A stretch of DNA of 61,260 bases from Paenarthrobacter sp. (GCA_031179305.1 JAPSHX010000016.1:23935-85194); one strand, 5' to 3'. Positions 41,515-50,946 are shown, numbered from the stretch's first letter. Notes: generated by a model from the sequence alone, not told the origin. Numbers and translations: made by a program.

Positions 41515-42981
41515 GTGTCAATTAGCACTCCCGTAGGTTCTGCGGACCGTCCGCTTCGCGTCGCTGTCATCGGCTCCGGCCCGGCCGGCGTTTACGCAGC
41601 GGACATCCTGACCAAGAGCGAGGCCGTCAAGAGCGGCGAACTCAACGTCAGCATCGACCTCTTCGACCGCTACCCGGCACCGTACGGCCTGATCCGCTAC
41701 GGCGTTGCCCCGGACCACCCCCGCATCAAGGGCATCGTCAACGCCCTGCACAAGGTTTTGGACCGCGGCGACATCCGCTTCTTCGGCAACGTGGATTACG
41801 GCACGGACATCTCCATTGATGACCTCCGCAAGCACTACGACGCCGTCATCTTCGCTACCGGCGCCATCAAGGACGCAGACCTGAACATCCCCGGCATCGA
41901 ACTCGAAGGTTCCTTCGGCGGCGCCGACTTCGTGTCCTGGTACGACGGACACCCGGACGTTCCCCGCGAATGGCCGCTGGATGCCAAGGAAATCGCTGTC
42001 CTCGGCAACGGCAACGTGGCCCTGGATGTGGCCCGCGTCCTGTCCAAGCACGCCGATGACCTCCTGGTCACCGAAATCCCGGACAACGTCTACGCCGCTC
42101 TGAAGAACTCCCCGGTCACCGACGTTCACGTCTTCGGCCGCCGTGGTCCGGCCCAGGTGAAGTTCACCCCGCTGGAACTCCGCGAACTCTCGCACTCCAA
42201 GGACGTAGACATCATCCTCTACGCCGAGGACTTCGAATTCGACGAAGAGTCCGACCGCCAGGTCCAGACCAACAACCAGACCAAGACCATGGTTGGCACG
42301 CTCACCAACTGGATCGCCGAGCAGCCCGAGGACCTCTCCGAGCTCACGGCTTCCCGCCGCCTGCACCTGCACTTCCTGCACAGCCCGGTGGAAATCGTGG
42401 ACTCCCCGGAAACCCCGGGCAAGGTAGCCGGCATCAAGTTCGAGCGCACCGAGCTGGACGGCACGGGCAACGCCCGCGGCACCGGCGAGTTCATCGACTA
42501 CCCGGTCCAGGCCGTGTACCGCTCCATCGGCTACTTCGGTTCGGCCCTGCCGGACGTCGAGTTCGACCACAAGAAGGGCGTCGTCACCAACGACGGCGGT
42601 CGTGTCCTGGACGCCGACGGCCAGCACGTGCCCGGCCTCTACGCAACGGGCTGGATCAAGCGCGGTCCCGTTGGCCTCATCGGCCACACCAAGGGCGATG
42701 CCCTCGAAACCGTCACCTACCTCTTGGAGGACCGCGAAAACCTGCCGGTCGCCGAGGTTCCCGCGGCGGACGCCGTGGTGGATCTCCTCGATGCCCGCGG
42801 CGTGAAGTTCACCAGCTGGGAAGGCTGGCTGGCCCTTGACGCACACGAGCTCGCTCTCGGCGCAGCAGCCACCGAGGCCGGCACCTCCCACGGCGTTGAG
42901 GTCAAGCGTGAGCGCATCAAGGTTGTGCCGCGCGAGGACATGGTCAACATTTCCCGTGATGGCGTAGCCGCACAGGTCTAG
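41515..42981 (+). CDS. fprA: Ferredoxin/NADP+ reductase (FprA type), copy 1
   Basis: The 488-residue flavoenzyme starts at GTG 41515 after AGAAGGA. FAD binds at VAVIGSGPAGVYAADILTK and NADPH at IAVLGNGNVALDVARVL. The DRYPAPYGLIRYGVAPDHPR segment and FGRRGPAQVKFTPLEL are FprA/adrenodoxin-reductase signatures. It moves electrons between NADPH and ferredoxin, which would supply the sulfite reductase at 20058. Its location after cysG supports that role. A second, very similar copy is at 52227. The last 60 residues (EGWLALDAHELALGAAATEA, RERIKVVPREDMVNIS) are conserved in both. Confidence 0.94.
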   Translation: MSISTPVGSADRPLRVAVIGSGPAGVYAADILTKSEAVKSGELNVSIDLFDRYPAPYGLIRYGVAPDHPRIKGIVNALHKVLDRGDIRFFGNVDYGTDISIDDLRKHYDAVIFATGAIKDADLNIPGIELEGSFGGADFVSWYDGHPDVPREWPLDAKEIAVLGNGNVALDVARVLSKHADDLLVTEIPDNVYAALKNSPVTDVHVFGRRGPAQVKFTPLELRELSHSKDVDIILYAEDFEFDEESDRQVQTNNQTKTMVGTLTNWIAEQPEDLSELTASRRLHLHFLHSPVEIVDSPETPGKVAGIKFERTELDGTGNARGTGEFIDYPVQAVYRSIGYFGSALPDVEFDHKKGVVTNDGGRVLDADGQHVPGLYATGWIKRGPVGLIGHTKGDALETVTYLLEDRENLPVAEVPAADAVVDLLDARGVKFTSWEGWLALDAHELALGAAATEAGTSHGVEVKRERIKVVPREDMVNISRDGVAAQV

Positions 42982-43000
42982 TTCTTCCGTTTCACGGCTG

Positions 43001-43029
43001 GCGGGGTCACTCAATCTGAGTGGCCCCGC
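43001..43029 (+). terminator. Terminator after fprA copy 1
   Basis: GCGGGGTCACTCA and TGAGTGGCCCCGC form a 13-bp stem with one mismatch and a three-base loop, followed by TTTGCTTTT. Confidence 0.8.
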
Positions 43030-43075
43030 TTTGCTTTTAGGCTCGCCACTGTGGCACCCGGCGGTACCCTGAGTC

Positions 43076-44455
43076 ATGGACGTCGTCGTCATTGAAACTC
43101 CGCAGCTGGGTGATCGCAGCTACTTGGTGCACGACGGCTCAGTGGCGTTGGTGATCGACCCCCAGCGGGACATCGACCGGGTGGAAGCGGCGGCTGCTAA
43201 GGCTGGCGTACGGATCACGCATGTTGCCGAAACGCACCTGCACAACGACTACGTCACAGGCGGCCTCGTCCTGGCGGAGAAGCAGGGCGCTGCATACTTG
43301 GTGAACGCCGCTGACGAGGTCTCTTTCAGGCGTGTCCCTGTCACGGACGGCCAGGTGCTTCGGATTGGCCGGCTTTCCGTGACGGTGGTGGCCACGCCTG
43401 GCCACACGCACACGCACCTCTCCTATGTGGTGCGGGACGACACGTACGACGGCGGCATGGAGGCTGTGTTTTCCGGCGGCAGCTTGCTCTACGGTTCAGT
43501 CGGGAGGACGGACCTGGTCTCCCCGCAGGACACCGCGAAGTTGGCCCATGATCAGTACTCCTCGGTCCGGCGCCTGGTGGACTCGGCGACGCCCGAAGCA
43601 GCCCTCTACCCAACGCATGGATTCGGCTCGTTCTGTTCCATCGGCCCGGCGAGCCATCAAGAGAGCTCGACGATCAGTGAGCAAACCGGGTCCAATCACG
43701 CCCTGACAGATCCGGACGAGGAACACTTTGTGTCGCAGTTGCTGGAGAACATCACGGCCTACCCCGCGTACTACGCCCACATGAGCCCGCTGAATGCCGC
43801 CGGTCCGTACCCGGCAATCCTGGACGTGCCGGACTCCGTGGACGCTGAGGAACTGGGCCGGCGCTTGAGGGCAGGAGAGTGGGTGGTGGATCTGCGGCAT
43901 CGCGTGGCTTTCGCGGACAGTCATCTCCAAGGCAGCGTGAGTTTTGAGTACGGCCGTGGGGACAACTTCACCAGCTACCTCGGTTGGGTGATTCCGTGGA
44001 ACCAGCCGCTCACGCTGTTGGGGCCCATCGACGAGGTTGAAAAGGCGATCCGTGACTTGGCGAGGATCGGCATCGACAGCCCGGATGCCGCCGTCGGGCC
44101 TGAAGCCGCAGTTCTGAACGTTGGAGCGTTGGCACCTGACCATCCCCAGGCGAGCTACGAGCACGGGGACTGGGCTGCTCTCCTCAGTAACAGGACCAGT
44201 GAGGACATGGTCCTGGACGTTCGCCGCTCGGACGAATACAAGGCCTCCCACGTCAAAGGAGCGATTAACATTCCGGTCTACGAGTTGCTCAGCAGAATCA
44301 CAGAGCTGCCGGACGCGAGGATCTGGGTGCACTGTGCCACGGGATATCGGGCGAGTGTCGCAGCGAGTTTGCTGGATAGGGCCGGGCGCGAGGTGGTGCT
44401 CATCAACGCCAGGTTCAAGGACGCATCCGGTGCAGGAGTCGAGACCACGCCGTAA
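43076..44455 (+). CDS. Metallo-beta-lactamase-fold protein with C-terminal rhodanese domains
   Basis: The 459-residue protein has a metallo-beta-lactamase domain at residues 1-240. Metal ligands are in ETHLHNDYVTGG (His54, His56, Asp58) and TPGHTHTHL (His110). This pattern is found in persulfide dioxygenase (ETHE1)-like enzymes. Two rhodanese-like domains follow. The first (LRAGEWVVDLRHRVAFADSHLQGSV) lacks an active-site cysteine; the second has it in WVHCATGYRAS (Cys420). Such fusions handle persulfide or thiosulfate sulfur. It lies after fprA near siroheme synthesis, in keeping with sulfur detoxification. The ATG at 43076 has no clear ribosome site. Confidence 0.88.
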   Translation: MDVVVIETPQLGDRSYLVHDGSVALVIDPQRDIDRVEAAAAKAGVRITHVAETHLHNDYVTGGLVLAEKQGAAYLVNAADEVSFRRVPVTDGQVLRIGRLSVTVVATPGHTHTHLSYVVRDDTYDGGMEAVFSGGSLLYGSVGRTDLVSPQDTAKLAHDQYSSVRRLVDSATPEAALYPTHGFGSFCSIGPASHQESSTISEQTGSNHALTDPDEEHFVSQLLENITAYPAYYAHMSPLNAAGPYPAILDVPDSVDAEELGRRLRAGEWVVDLRHRVAFADSHLQGSVSFEYGRGDNFTSYLGWVIPWNQPLTLLGPIDEVEKAIRDLARIGIDSPDAAVGPEAAVLNVGALAPDHPQASYEHGDWAALLSNRTSEDMVLDVRRSDEYKASHVKGAINIPVYELLSRITELPDARIWVHCATGYRASVAASLLDRAGREVVLINARFKDASGAGVETTP

Positions 44456-44467
44456 ACACTGGCTGAG

Positions 44468-45148
44468 TTACCGCGGCGCCTGGTCGGAGCAGTAGTCCAA
44501 GTTCCGGTACACGCTCTGGACGGCGGCATCGGGGTCGTGTGCTTCCAGTGCGTCAACCAGTTCGTCGTGGCCTTCGCGGGGGATGCCGTTGAAGCCACCC
44601 TTTCGTTGCTGGCGGAGGAGGTCGTTGTGGAATACGCCGCCGAACGAAACATAGAGCTGGTGGAGCAAGGGGTTTCCTGAAGCCAAGGCGACGCGTTCGT
44701 GGAATTCCCAGTCGGCGCTGGCCCACGTGGGGTAGTCCTCGGCTTGCCAGGCGTCGTGGCGGAGCGCGAGGAGGCGGCGCATTTCGGCCAGGTCCTCAGC
44801 GGTAGCGTGCTTGGTGGCCAATCGGGCAGCCTGGGTATCCAGGCCGAGCCGGACTTCCACGATGTGCTCCTGAGTGTGCTCCAGGTACATGCGCTGCGCC
44901 GCGCCGGACATCTCACTGTTGGCCCGCACATAGGTGCCGTCCCCTCGCCGCACTTCCAGCATGCCGGAGTGGGCCAGCGCCTTGATGGCCTCGCGCAAAG
45001 TTCCCCGCGAAACACCAAGAGTGGACATGAGCTCGGGCTCGGCAGGGATTCGCTCCTGAAGCGGCCACTCACCGGACTTGATCATGTCCCGCAGCTTGGC
45101 GGTGATCTCCTCGGCAAGGGCCGGGCGATGCGAAGGGGTCAGGGTCAT
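44468..45148 (-). CDS. FadR-subfamily GntR transcriptional regulator
   Basis: The protein has 226 residues from ATG 45148, overlapping the MFS stop. The winged helix-turn-helix is LAEEITAKLRDMIKSGEWPLQERIPAEPELMSTLGVSRGTLREAIKALAHSGMLEVRRGDGTYV in the usual layout, split here into its parts: PAEPELMSTLGVSRGTLREA and SGMLEVRRGDGTYV. The helical FCD domain follows with metal-ligand-like Asp, His and His positions (VEVRLGLDTQAA, DWEFHERVALASGN, EGHDELVDALEAHD). It is expressed with the MFS gene, and a perfect palindrome in their promoter is its likely operator. Confidence 0.92.
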   Translation of the reverse strand: MTLTPSHRPALAEEITAKLRDMIKSGEWPLQERIPAEPELMSTLGVSRGTLREAIKALAHSGMLEVRRGDGTYVRANSEMSGAAQRMYLEHTQEHIVEVRLGLDTQAARLATKHATAEDLAEMRRLLALRHDAWQAEDYPTWASADWEFHERVALASGNPLLHQLYVSFGGVFHNDLLRQQRKGGFNGIPREGHDELVDALEAHDPDAAVQSVYRNLDYCSDQAPR

Positions 45149-46431
45149 GCTGTCCTCGGTCCGGTCTTGGTGGCAGTGCGCTTGCTCGTGAGCAGGTGGC
45201 AGGTAACCATGAGCGCTACCGCCACGATGGACAGCAGGCTCAGCGGCAGCACCCAGCCGCCGGTGGCGCTGTGGAGCAGGCCCATGCCGAACGGGCCAAT
45301 TGCCGCTATCAAGTATCCCAGCGATTGGGCGATGGTGGAGAGCGCGGTGGTTTCCGCCGTCGAACGCCCGCTGCGGCTGATGATCACCAAGACGAGCGGG
45401 AAGATGCCCAAGCCGAAGCCGAACAGCACGGCAGGCACAACCGCCAACGACGTCGGCAGCCAGACCATTGCGGCGATGGCCAGCAAGGTGGAGCTGCTGG
45501 CCAGATACAGCGCGGGGCGGAGCATGCGGGGGCGGGAGCCGAAGGCGAGCAGGATCATGCCGGCGGCGACGGAGACCAACTGCATCACACCGAACTGCAG
45601 GCCGCTTTCGGAGGCGCTGAGACCTTGCGAGGTCAGGATGTAGGCGAACCAGCTCATCACGGCGTAGGCAAGGAATGCCTGGAAGGTGAAGATCGCGGTA
45701 ATCAGGATGCCGAGGCGGGTACGCAGCAACGGCCACATGGACACCCGCGGCCGGTCCGTTTTGGTGGAGTTGCGGTGGGTGTGGAGGACAACCGGCAGGA
45801 AGCCCAGCAGGGCCGCGACGCCCAGGATTCCCCAAGCTGCCAAGCCCATGGACGGCGAGCCGAGCTCGTGCGCCAGCGGAACACTCACGGCAGCGGCGAA
45901 GGTAGCGCCGCCGGACATGGTGAAGGTGTAGAGACCCGTCATCATGGAGGTGCGCTCTGAGTAGTGCTCACGGATGAACGACGGCATGGCCACGTTGCAC
46001 ACGGCCAGGCCGGACATCGCCAGGACGGTGCCTCCGAGGAGTGCGCCCGTCACCGGAACGCCACGGACCAGCAATCCGCCGGCCAGCAGGGCCAACGCGA
46101 TGGCGATGGCCTTTTCAACACCCACCCGGCGGGTCAGCCAGGACGTTCCCATGCCCGCAACCGCAAAGCACAGCAGCGGGATGGAAGGCAGAATGGACGC
46201 CACCAGGGCGCCATAACCCAGCACCTGTTGCAGGTCATGGAACAGGGCGGCGGCGCTGGTGATGCCGGCGCGCAGGTTCAGGCCGATGAGCACCACGGCA
46301 ATAATGCCGACGACGGCGACGACGCGCGTCTTGGGGACTGCGGAACTTGCCGAAAGCTCAGGGGCGGCCTGGGCAGGGCTCACAGTAGGGATGTTTCCGG
46401 TGCTGGGGGTAAGAGGAGTCGTCGCGGCCAT
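45145..46431 (-). CDS. MFS transporter (CynX/NimT family)
   Basis: The 428-residue protein has 12 membrane helices and the CynX/NimT-type N-terminal signature VIGLNLRAGITSAAALFHDL-like sequence (GLNLRAGITSAAALF). Loops contain WLTRRVGVEKAIAIALALL and SFIREHYSERTSMMTGLYTFTM. Members export or import small anions or drugs such as cyanate and nitroimidazole; the substrate is unknown. It is the first gene of an operon with the FadR-type regulator (ATGA overlap), behind a perfect operator palindrome. Confidence 0.88.
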   Translation of the reverse strand: MAATTPLTPSTGNIPTVSPAQAAPELSASSAVPKTRVVAVVGIIAVVLIGLNLRAGITSAAALFHDLQQVLGYGALVASILPSIPLLCFAVAGMGTSWLTRRVGVEKAIAIALALLAGGLLVRGVPVTGALLGGTVLAMSGLAVCNVAMPSFIREHYSERTSMMTGLYTFTMSGGATFAAAVSVPLAHELGSPSMGLAAWGILGVAALLGFLPVVLHTHRNSTKTDRPRVSMWPLLRTRLGILITAIFTFQAFLAYAVMSWFAYILTSQGLSASESGLQFGVMQLVSVAAGMILLAFGSRPRMLRPALYLASSSTLLAIAAMVWLPTSLAVVPAVLFGFGLGIFPLVLVIISRSGRSTAETTALSTIAQSLGYLIAAIGPFGMGLLHSATGGWVLPLSLLSIVAVALMVTCHLLTSKRTATKTGPRTA

Positions 46432-46440
46432 ATCTAAAGG

Positions 46441-46459
46441 TTAGACGTTTGACGTCTAA
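46441..46459 (-). promoter_or_regulatory. Probable FadR-type operator
   Basis: TTAGACG-TTTGA-CGTCTAA is a perfect 7-bp inverted repeat with a five-base spacer, 10 bases before the MFS start. Its form and place in the promoter of an operon containing a FadR-type regulator suggest autoregulation. Confidence 0.65.
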
Positions 46460-46506
46460 TGTCTAGGGTTTTGTGGCGAAGCTCTCCGCGCCGGTTCGTG
46501 GAGGGG

Positions 46507-47949
46507 CTAGCGGGGGTTGCGCGACCCCAATCGTTGGACCGCCAACGCCAACCAAAGCTGCACACGGTCCTGTGTCTGGGAGGGGTCGTAGCCCGTCAAT
46601 TCGGTGATCTGTGCCAAACGGTAACGCACAGTGTTGCGGTGCAGGGTGAGGGCTTCGGCCACGGCCGCCACTGACCCGTTGTGGTTCAGGTAGCTTTCCA
46701 AAGTGGCCACAAGTTCGGCCCCGTGGGCGGCGTCGAACTTCCGCAGCGGGGTCAGGGATTCGCTGGCCATGTCCGCCAGCGGAACATCCTCGCTGGCAAG
46801 CAGCAGGGATGTCAGGCTCAGGCGCTCCGGCTCGTTGACCGGCAAGCCATGCGCCACGGCGTCGCGCGCTTCAAAGTAGCTCCAACGCAGGCCGTTCGGC
46901 TTGGTGTAGGCGCCGCCGATACCAATAACGGCGTGGATACCGGCTTCCTGCAGGTGGTCGCTGAGGCTCTTGGCCAAGGCGGTAGCCGAGCTGCCGTCGT
47001 CGCTGATGACCGTGACCAGGTCCTTCCCGACGACGGCGCTGACGCCGGCCTCCAGCGCTTGGGGCAGCGAAATGCTGATCAGTTGTTTGTGGTGTGCAGT
47101 GGACTCTGCCACTAGAACGACGTTCTTTCGCGTGCTGTTGATGCCCACGCCTGCCAGTCGCCGGGCGGCCTCGATGCTCTCAAGGGTGCCGTGAATGACG
47201 TCGTCCAGCACCTGACCTGCCATGGCGCGCTGGGCCTGCCGCTGCTTGACCATGTTGTTGAGCTCCACGCTGATGAGGTTCTGCGCGTAGCTGACGATTC
47301 CGGAGTCGACGAAGGGTTGCCGCAGCCAGAGCGTGCAGGCGTCCCTACGGCCGGTGGGAATCGGATACGAAGCCCAGCCATCCGCCGTCGGCGCCGGTTT
47401 CCCCGCCACGCTGTTGTAGAGCTGCGCGCTGAACTGGGTAAGCACCACGTCAGTGCGGAGCATGCTGCCCAGTTGCTTGAGGAGTTCGTTCAGGCCTCCA
47501 CCAGTGAGCAGCGAGCGTGCCAGGATCTGATGCCCGGCGAGGAGTCGCTCCAGATTGGAGTAATGGTCGGCAGAATGTGATTCCGCCACGAGTTTACCGA
47601 TGGCGATGAAGGGGATCTCGTAGGGGACTTCCACCAAGGGCAGGCCCCAGCGGTTGGCTTCTGCGATGAGTGCTTCCGGAACGGACTCGTGGGTGAGGCC
47701 GATGCCAAAACCGATCCCCACGGCACCAGCGCGTTGGGCTTGGCGGACGAAACGCCGCTGGTCGGCGGCGCTTTTGAGGCGCAGGCCGGTGGTGAGGACC
47801 AATTCTCCGCCGCTGAGGAAGCGCTGGGGATCTTCCAGTTCCGTCACGGCAACCCAGCTGATGTCCTGGTTCCACGTGGTTTCGGCAAGGCCGGCTTGGC
47901 GGAGTTTCAGGGAGGGAACAGCGACGAGCGAAGCGAGGGACATTGCCAT
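46507..47949 (-). CDS. PucR-family regulator of the GABA genes
   Basis: The 480-residue protein has a full PucR N-terminal domain (SLASLVAVPSLKLRQAGLAE, WVAVTELEDPQRFLSGGELVLTTGLR) and the C-terminal helix-turn-helix SVAAVAEALTLHRNTVRYRLAQI. The middle region (GGLNELLKQLGSMLRTDVVL) is GAF-like. It is divergent from the aminobutyraldehyde dehydrogenase-gabT operon (144 bases between starts), the usual position for its activator. An inverted repeat in that gap may be its binding site. The start is ATG 47949 or the second ATG two codons later. Confidence 0.9.
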   Translation of the reverse strand: MAMSLASLVAVPSLKLRQAGLAETTWNQDISWVAVTELEDPQRFLSGGELVLTTGLRLKSAADQRRFVRQAQRAGAVGIGFGIGLTHESVPEALIAEANRWGLPLVEVPYEIPFIAIGKLVAESHSADHYSNLERLLAGHQILARSLLTGGGLNELLKQLGSMLRTDVVLTQFSAQLYNSVAGKPAPTADGWASYPIPTGRRDACTLWLRQPFVDSGIVSYAQNLISVELNNMVKQRQAQRAMAGQVLDDVIHGTLESIEAARRLAGVGINSTRKNVVLVAESTAHHKQLISISLPQALEAGVSAVVGKDLVTVISDDGSSATALAKSLSDHLQEAGIHAVIGIGGAYTKPNGLRWSYFEARDAVAHGLPVNEPERLSLTSLLLASEDVPLADMASESLTPLRKFDAAHGAELVATLESYLNHNGSVAAVAEALTLHRNTVRYRLAQITELTGYDPSQTQDRVQLWLALAVQRLGSRNPR

Positions 47950-47990
47950 GCTTTAAAGCGTAACCCGGCACTGGTCAAGCGCACTAAGCG

Positions 47991-48031
47991 GGGGGTCCTT
48001 GTGTGTGCAGCTGGCTATTCCTTGGACCCCC
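47991..48031. promoter_or_regulatory. Inverted repeat in the divergent GABA promoter
   Basis: GGGGGTCC (47991-47998) and GGACCCCC (48024-48031) are 8-base arms spaced by 25 bases. Each arm is next to a TTG/CTTG. This could be a bipartite site for the PucR-type regulator. Confidence 0.45.
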
Positions 48032-48093
48032 TCCCTGGCATAGGCTCTGATCAGCTAAACCCATGCCCAGACTCCGAAAGAGGGTTGCACACC

Positions 48094-49524
48094 GTGGTTC
48101 AAACCTTGCAGAACTTCATCAACGGCGAATTCGTTACGCCGGCAGGTACGGGTCTTCTCGACATCGTGAACCCCGCCACCGGGGAAATCGTTGCCAAGTC
48201 GCCCATTTCGGTTCAGGCCGATGTGGACGCCGCCATGACCGCGGCCAATCAGGCCTTCAAGTCGTGGAAGAAGGCCACACCTGGCCAGCGCCAGCTGATG
48301 CTCCTCAAGCTTGCAGACGCCGTCGAGGCCAACAGCGACGAACTCGTGGAAGCTCAGCACCGCAACACCGGGCAGGTCCGATCCCTGATTGCCTCCGAAG
48401 AAGTTGCCGCAGGTGCTGACCAGCTCCGCTTCTTCGCCGGTGCAGCACGCATCATGGAAGGCAAGTCCGCAGGTGAATACTTCGAGGGCCACACCTCCTA
48501 CGTGCGTCGCGAACCGATCGGCGTCGTAGCCCAGGTTGCTCCGTGGAACTACCCGTTCCTCATGGCCATCTGGAAGATCGGCCCCGCCCTGGCCGCAGGC
48601 AACACCATTGTCCTGAAGCCTTCCGACACCACCCCTGAGTCCACCTTGGTCCTGGCACGTCTGGCCAGCGAGATCTTCCCGGCCGGTGTCCTCAACGTTG
48701 TCCTGGGCACCGGCGAAACCGGCGCAATGATGGTTGACCACAAGGTCCCCGGCCTGGTGTCCATCACAGGTTCCGTCCGCGCAGGCATCGCTGTGGCAAG
48801 CGGCGCAGCCAAGGGCCTCAAGCGTGCCCACCTGGAACTTGGTGGCAAGGCTCCCGCCATCGTCTTCAAGGATGCCGACATCAAGAAGAGCGCAGCCGCC
48901 ATCGCCGAGTTCGCGTTCTTTAACGCAGGCCAGGACTGCACGGCCATCACCCGCGTGTTGGTGGAGGACTCCGTCCACGACGACGTTGTGGCGGCAATGG
49001 TGGAGCACACCAAGACCCTGCGCACGGGTTCGCAGAACGACGAAGACAACTACTTCGGCCCGCTCAACAACGTGAACCACTTCAACGCTGTGACGTCCGT
49101 GGTGGAGAACCTTCCGGCCAACTGCAAGATCGAAACCGGTGGCCACCGCGCAGGCGAGAAGGGCTTCTTCTTCGAGCCCACCATCGTCTCCGGTGCGAAG
49201 CAGACTGACGACATCGTGCAGAAGGAAACCTTCGGCCCGGTTATCACCGTCCAGAAGTTCAGCACCGAAGAAGAAGCGCTCGAGCTGGCCAACGACGTCG
49301 AATACGCCTTGGCTTCAAGCGTCTGGACCACCGACCACGGCACGGCGATGCGCATGAGCCGCGACCTGGACTTCGGTGCGGTTTGGATCAACACCCACAT
49401 CCTGCTGACGGCTGAAATGCCGCACGGCGGCTTCAAGCAGTCCGGCTACGGCAAGGACCTCTCCATGTACGGCGTTGAGGACTACACGCGCATCAAGCAC
49501 GTCATGTCTGCACTCGACGCATAG
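48094..49524 (+). CDS. Gamma-aminobutyraldehyde dehydrogenase
   Basis: The protein has 476 residues from GTG 48094 with GAAAGAGGG upstream. It is an NAD-linked aldehyde dehydrogenase with catalytic Cys282 (NAGQDCTA) and Glu248 (LELGGKAP). The GQDCTA form of the active site and PHGGFKQSGYGKDLSMYGVEDYT are typical of the PatD/YdcW group that oxidises 4-aminobutanal to GABA in putrescine breakdown. Since gabT follows after 46 bases, succinate semialdehyde could be an alternative substrate. It is controlled from the divergent PucR promoter. The long open extension upstream is antisense to the regulator gene and not coding. Confidence 0.9.
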   Translation: MVQTLQNFINGEFVTPAGTGLLDIVNPATGEIVAKSPISVQADVDAAMTAANQAFKSWKKATPGQRQLMLLKLADAVEANSDELVEAQHRNTGQVRSLIASEEVAAGADQLRFFAGAARIMEGKSAGEYFEGHTSYVRREPIGVVAQVAPWNYPFLMAIWKIGPALAAGNTIVLKPSDTTPESTLVLARLASEIFPAGVLNVVLGTGETGAMMVDHKVPGLVSITGSVRAGIAVASGAAKGLKRAHLELGGKAPAIVFKDADIKKSAAAIAEFAFFNAGQDCTAITRVLVEDSVHDDVVAAMVEHTKTLRTGSQNDEDNYFGPLNNVNHFNAVTSVVENLPANCKIETGGHRAGEKGFFFEPTIVSGAKQTDDIVQKETFGPVITVQKFSTEEEALELANDVEYALASSVWTTDHGTAMRMSRDLDFGAVWINTHILLTAEMPHGGFKQSGYGKDLSMYGVEDYTRIKHVMSALDA

Positions 49525-49570
49525 CGCGTTCGCGTAACCCGTACGAATTTCCCAGAAAGGCAACCACCCC

Positions 49571-50926
49571 ATGACTACAACCGCGAACGAACTCTCGTAC
49601 CGCATCGAGCAGAAGCGCAACATCAACGGCGCCTTCCCCGGCCCCAAGTCGCAGGCACTGGCCGAGCGCCGCTCCGCCGTCGTTGCTGCCGGCGTCGCCT
49701 CGGGCGTTCCCGTTTACGTTGAAGACGCCGACGGCGGCATCATCCGCGACGTCGACGGCAACTCCTTCATCGACCTTGGTTCCGGCATCGCCGTGACCAG
49801 CGTCGGCGCATCCGATCCCGCCGTCGTCGCCGCTGTCCAGGAAGCTGCTGCGCACTTCACGCACACCTGCTTCATGGTTACCCCGTACGAGGGCTATGTT
49901 GCAGTTGCCGAGCAGCTCAACCGCCTTACCCCGGGCGACCACGCTAAGCGCACGGTCCTGTTCAACTCCGGCGCTGAAGCTGTGGAGAACGCCGTCAAGG
50001 TTGCACGTCTCGCAACCGGTCGCGACGCCGTAGTAGCTTTCGACCACGCCTACCACGGCCGCACCAACCTGACCATGGCGCTGACTGCCAAGGCCATGCC
50101 GTACAAGACCAACTTCGGCCCGTTCGCGCCGGAGGTCTACCGCATGCCCATGAGCTACCCGTTCCGTGAAGAGAACCCGGAGATCACCGGTGCCGAGGCT
50201 GCCAAGCGCGCCATCACCATGATCGAGAAGCAGATCGGTGGCGACCAGGTTGCCGCGATCATCATCGAGCCCATTCAGGGTGAGGGTGGCTTCATCGTCC
50301 CGGCCGAGGGCTTCCTCCCGGCTTTGTCCGCTTGGGCCAAGGAAAAGGGCATCGTCTTCATCGCTGACGAGGTCCAGTCCGGTTTCTGCCGCACGGGCGA
50401 ATGGTTTGCCGTTGACCACGAGGGTGTTGTCCCGGACATCATCACCATGGCCAAGGGCATCGCCGGCGGCCTCCCGCTGTCCGCTATCACCGGCCGCGCA
50501 GACCTGCTCGACGCCGTCCACCCGGGCGGACTCGGCGGCACCTACGGTGGCAACCCGGTTGCTTGCGCCGCAGCACTCGCAGCGATCGACACCATGGAAC
50601 AGCACGACCTCAACGGCCGTGCCCGCCACATCGAAGAGCTCGCCTTGGGCAAGCTCCGCGAACTGGCTGAAGAAGTTTCCGTGGTTGGCGACATCCGTGG
50701 CCGCGGCGCCATGCTGGCCATCGAGCTCGTACAGCCCGGCTCCAAGGAACCGAACGCTGAGCTCACCAAGGCTGTTGCTGCCGCTTGCCTCAAGGAAGGC
50801 GTCATCATCCTGACCTGTGGCACCTACGGCAATGTGATCCGTTTGCTTCCGCCGCTGGTCATCAGCGACGACCTGCTCATCGACGGCCTCGAGGTCCTCG
50901 CAGCAGCCATCAAGGCTCACGCGTAA
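49571..50926 (+). CDS. gabT: 4-Aminobutyrate--2-oxoglutarate transaminase
   Basis: The 451-residue class-III aminotransferase binds PLP at Lys295 (ITMAKGIAGGLPLSA). VLFNSGAEAVENAVKVAR, YHGRTNLTMALTAK, IIEPIQGEGGF and IADEVQSGFCRTG are the family landmarks. It converts GABA to succinate semialdehyde. The ribosome site AGAAAGG precedes the ATG. It forms an operon with the aldehyde dehydrogenase, so putrescine or GABA can be converted into succinate semialdehyde. The final dehydrogenase may lie elsewhere. Confidence 0.95.
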   Translation: MTTTANELSYRIEQKRNINGAFPGPKSQALAERRSAVVAAGVASGVPVYVEDADGGIIRDVDGNSFIDLGSGIAVTSVGASDPAVVAAVQEAAAHFTHTCFMVTPYEGYVAVAEQLNRLTPGDHAKRTVLFNSGAEAVENAVKVARLATGRDAVVAFDHAYHGRTNLTMALTAKAMPYKTNFGPFAPEVYRMPMSYPFREENPEITGAEAAKRAITMIEKQIGGDQVAAIIIEPIQGEGGFIVPAEGFLPALSAWAKEKGIVFIADEVQSGFCRTGEWFAVDHEGVVPDIITMAKGIAGGLPLSAITGRADLLDAVHPGGLGGTYGGNPVACAAALAAIDTMEQHDLNGRARHIEELALGKLRELAEEVSVVGDIRGRGAMLAIELVQPGSKEPNAELTKAVAAACLKEGVIILTCGTYGNVIRLLPPLVISDDLLIDGLEVLAAAIKAHA

Positions 50927-50946
50927 GTTTCATCGCTTGTTTTAGG

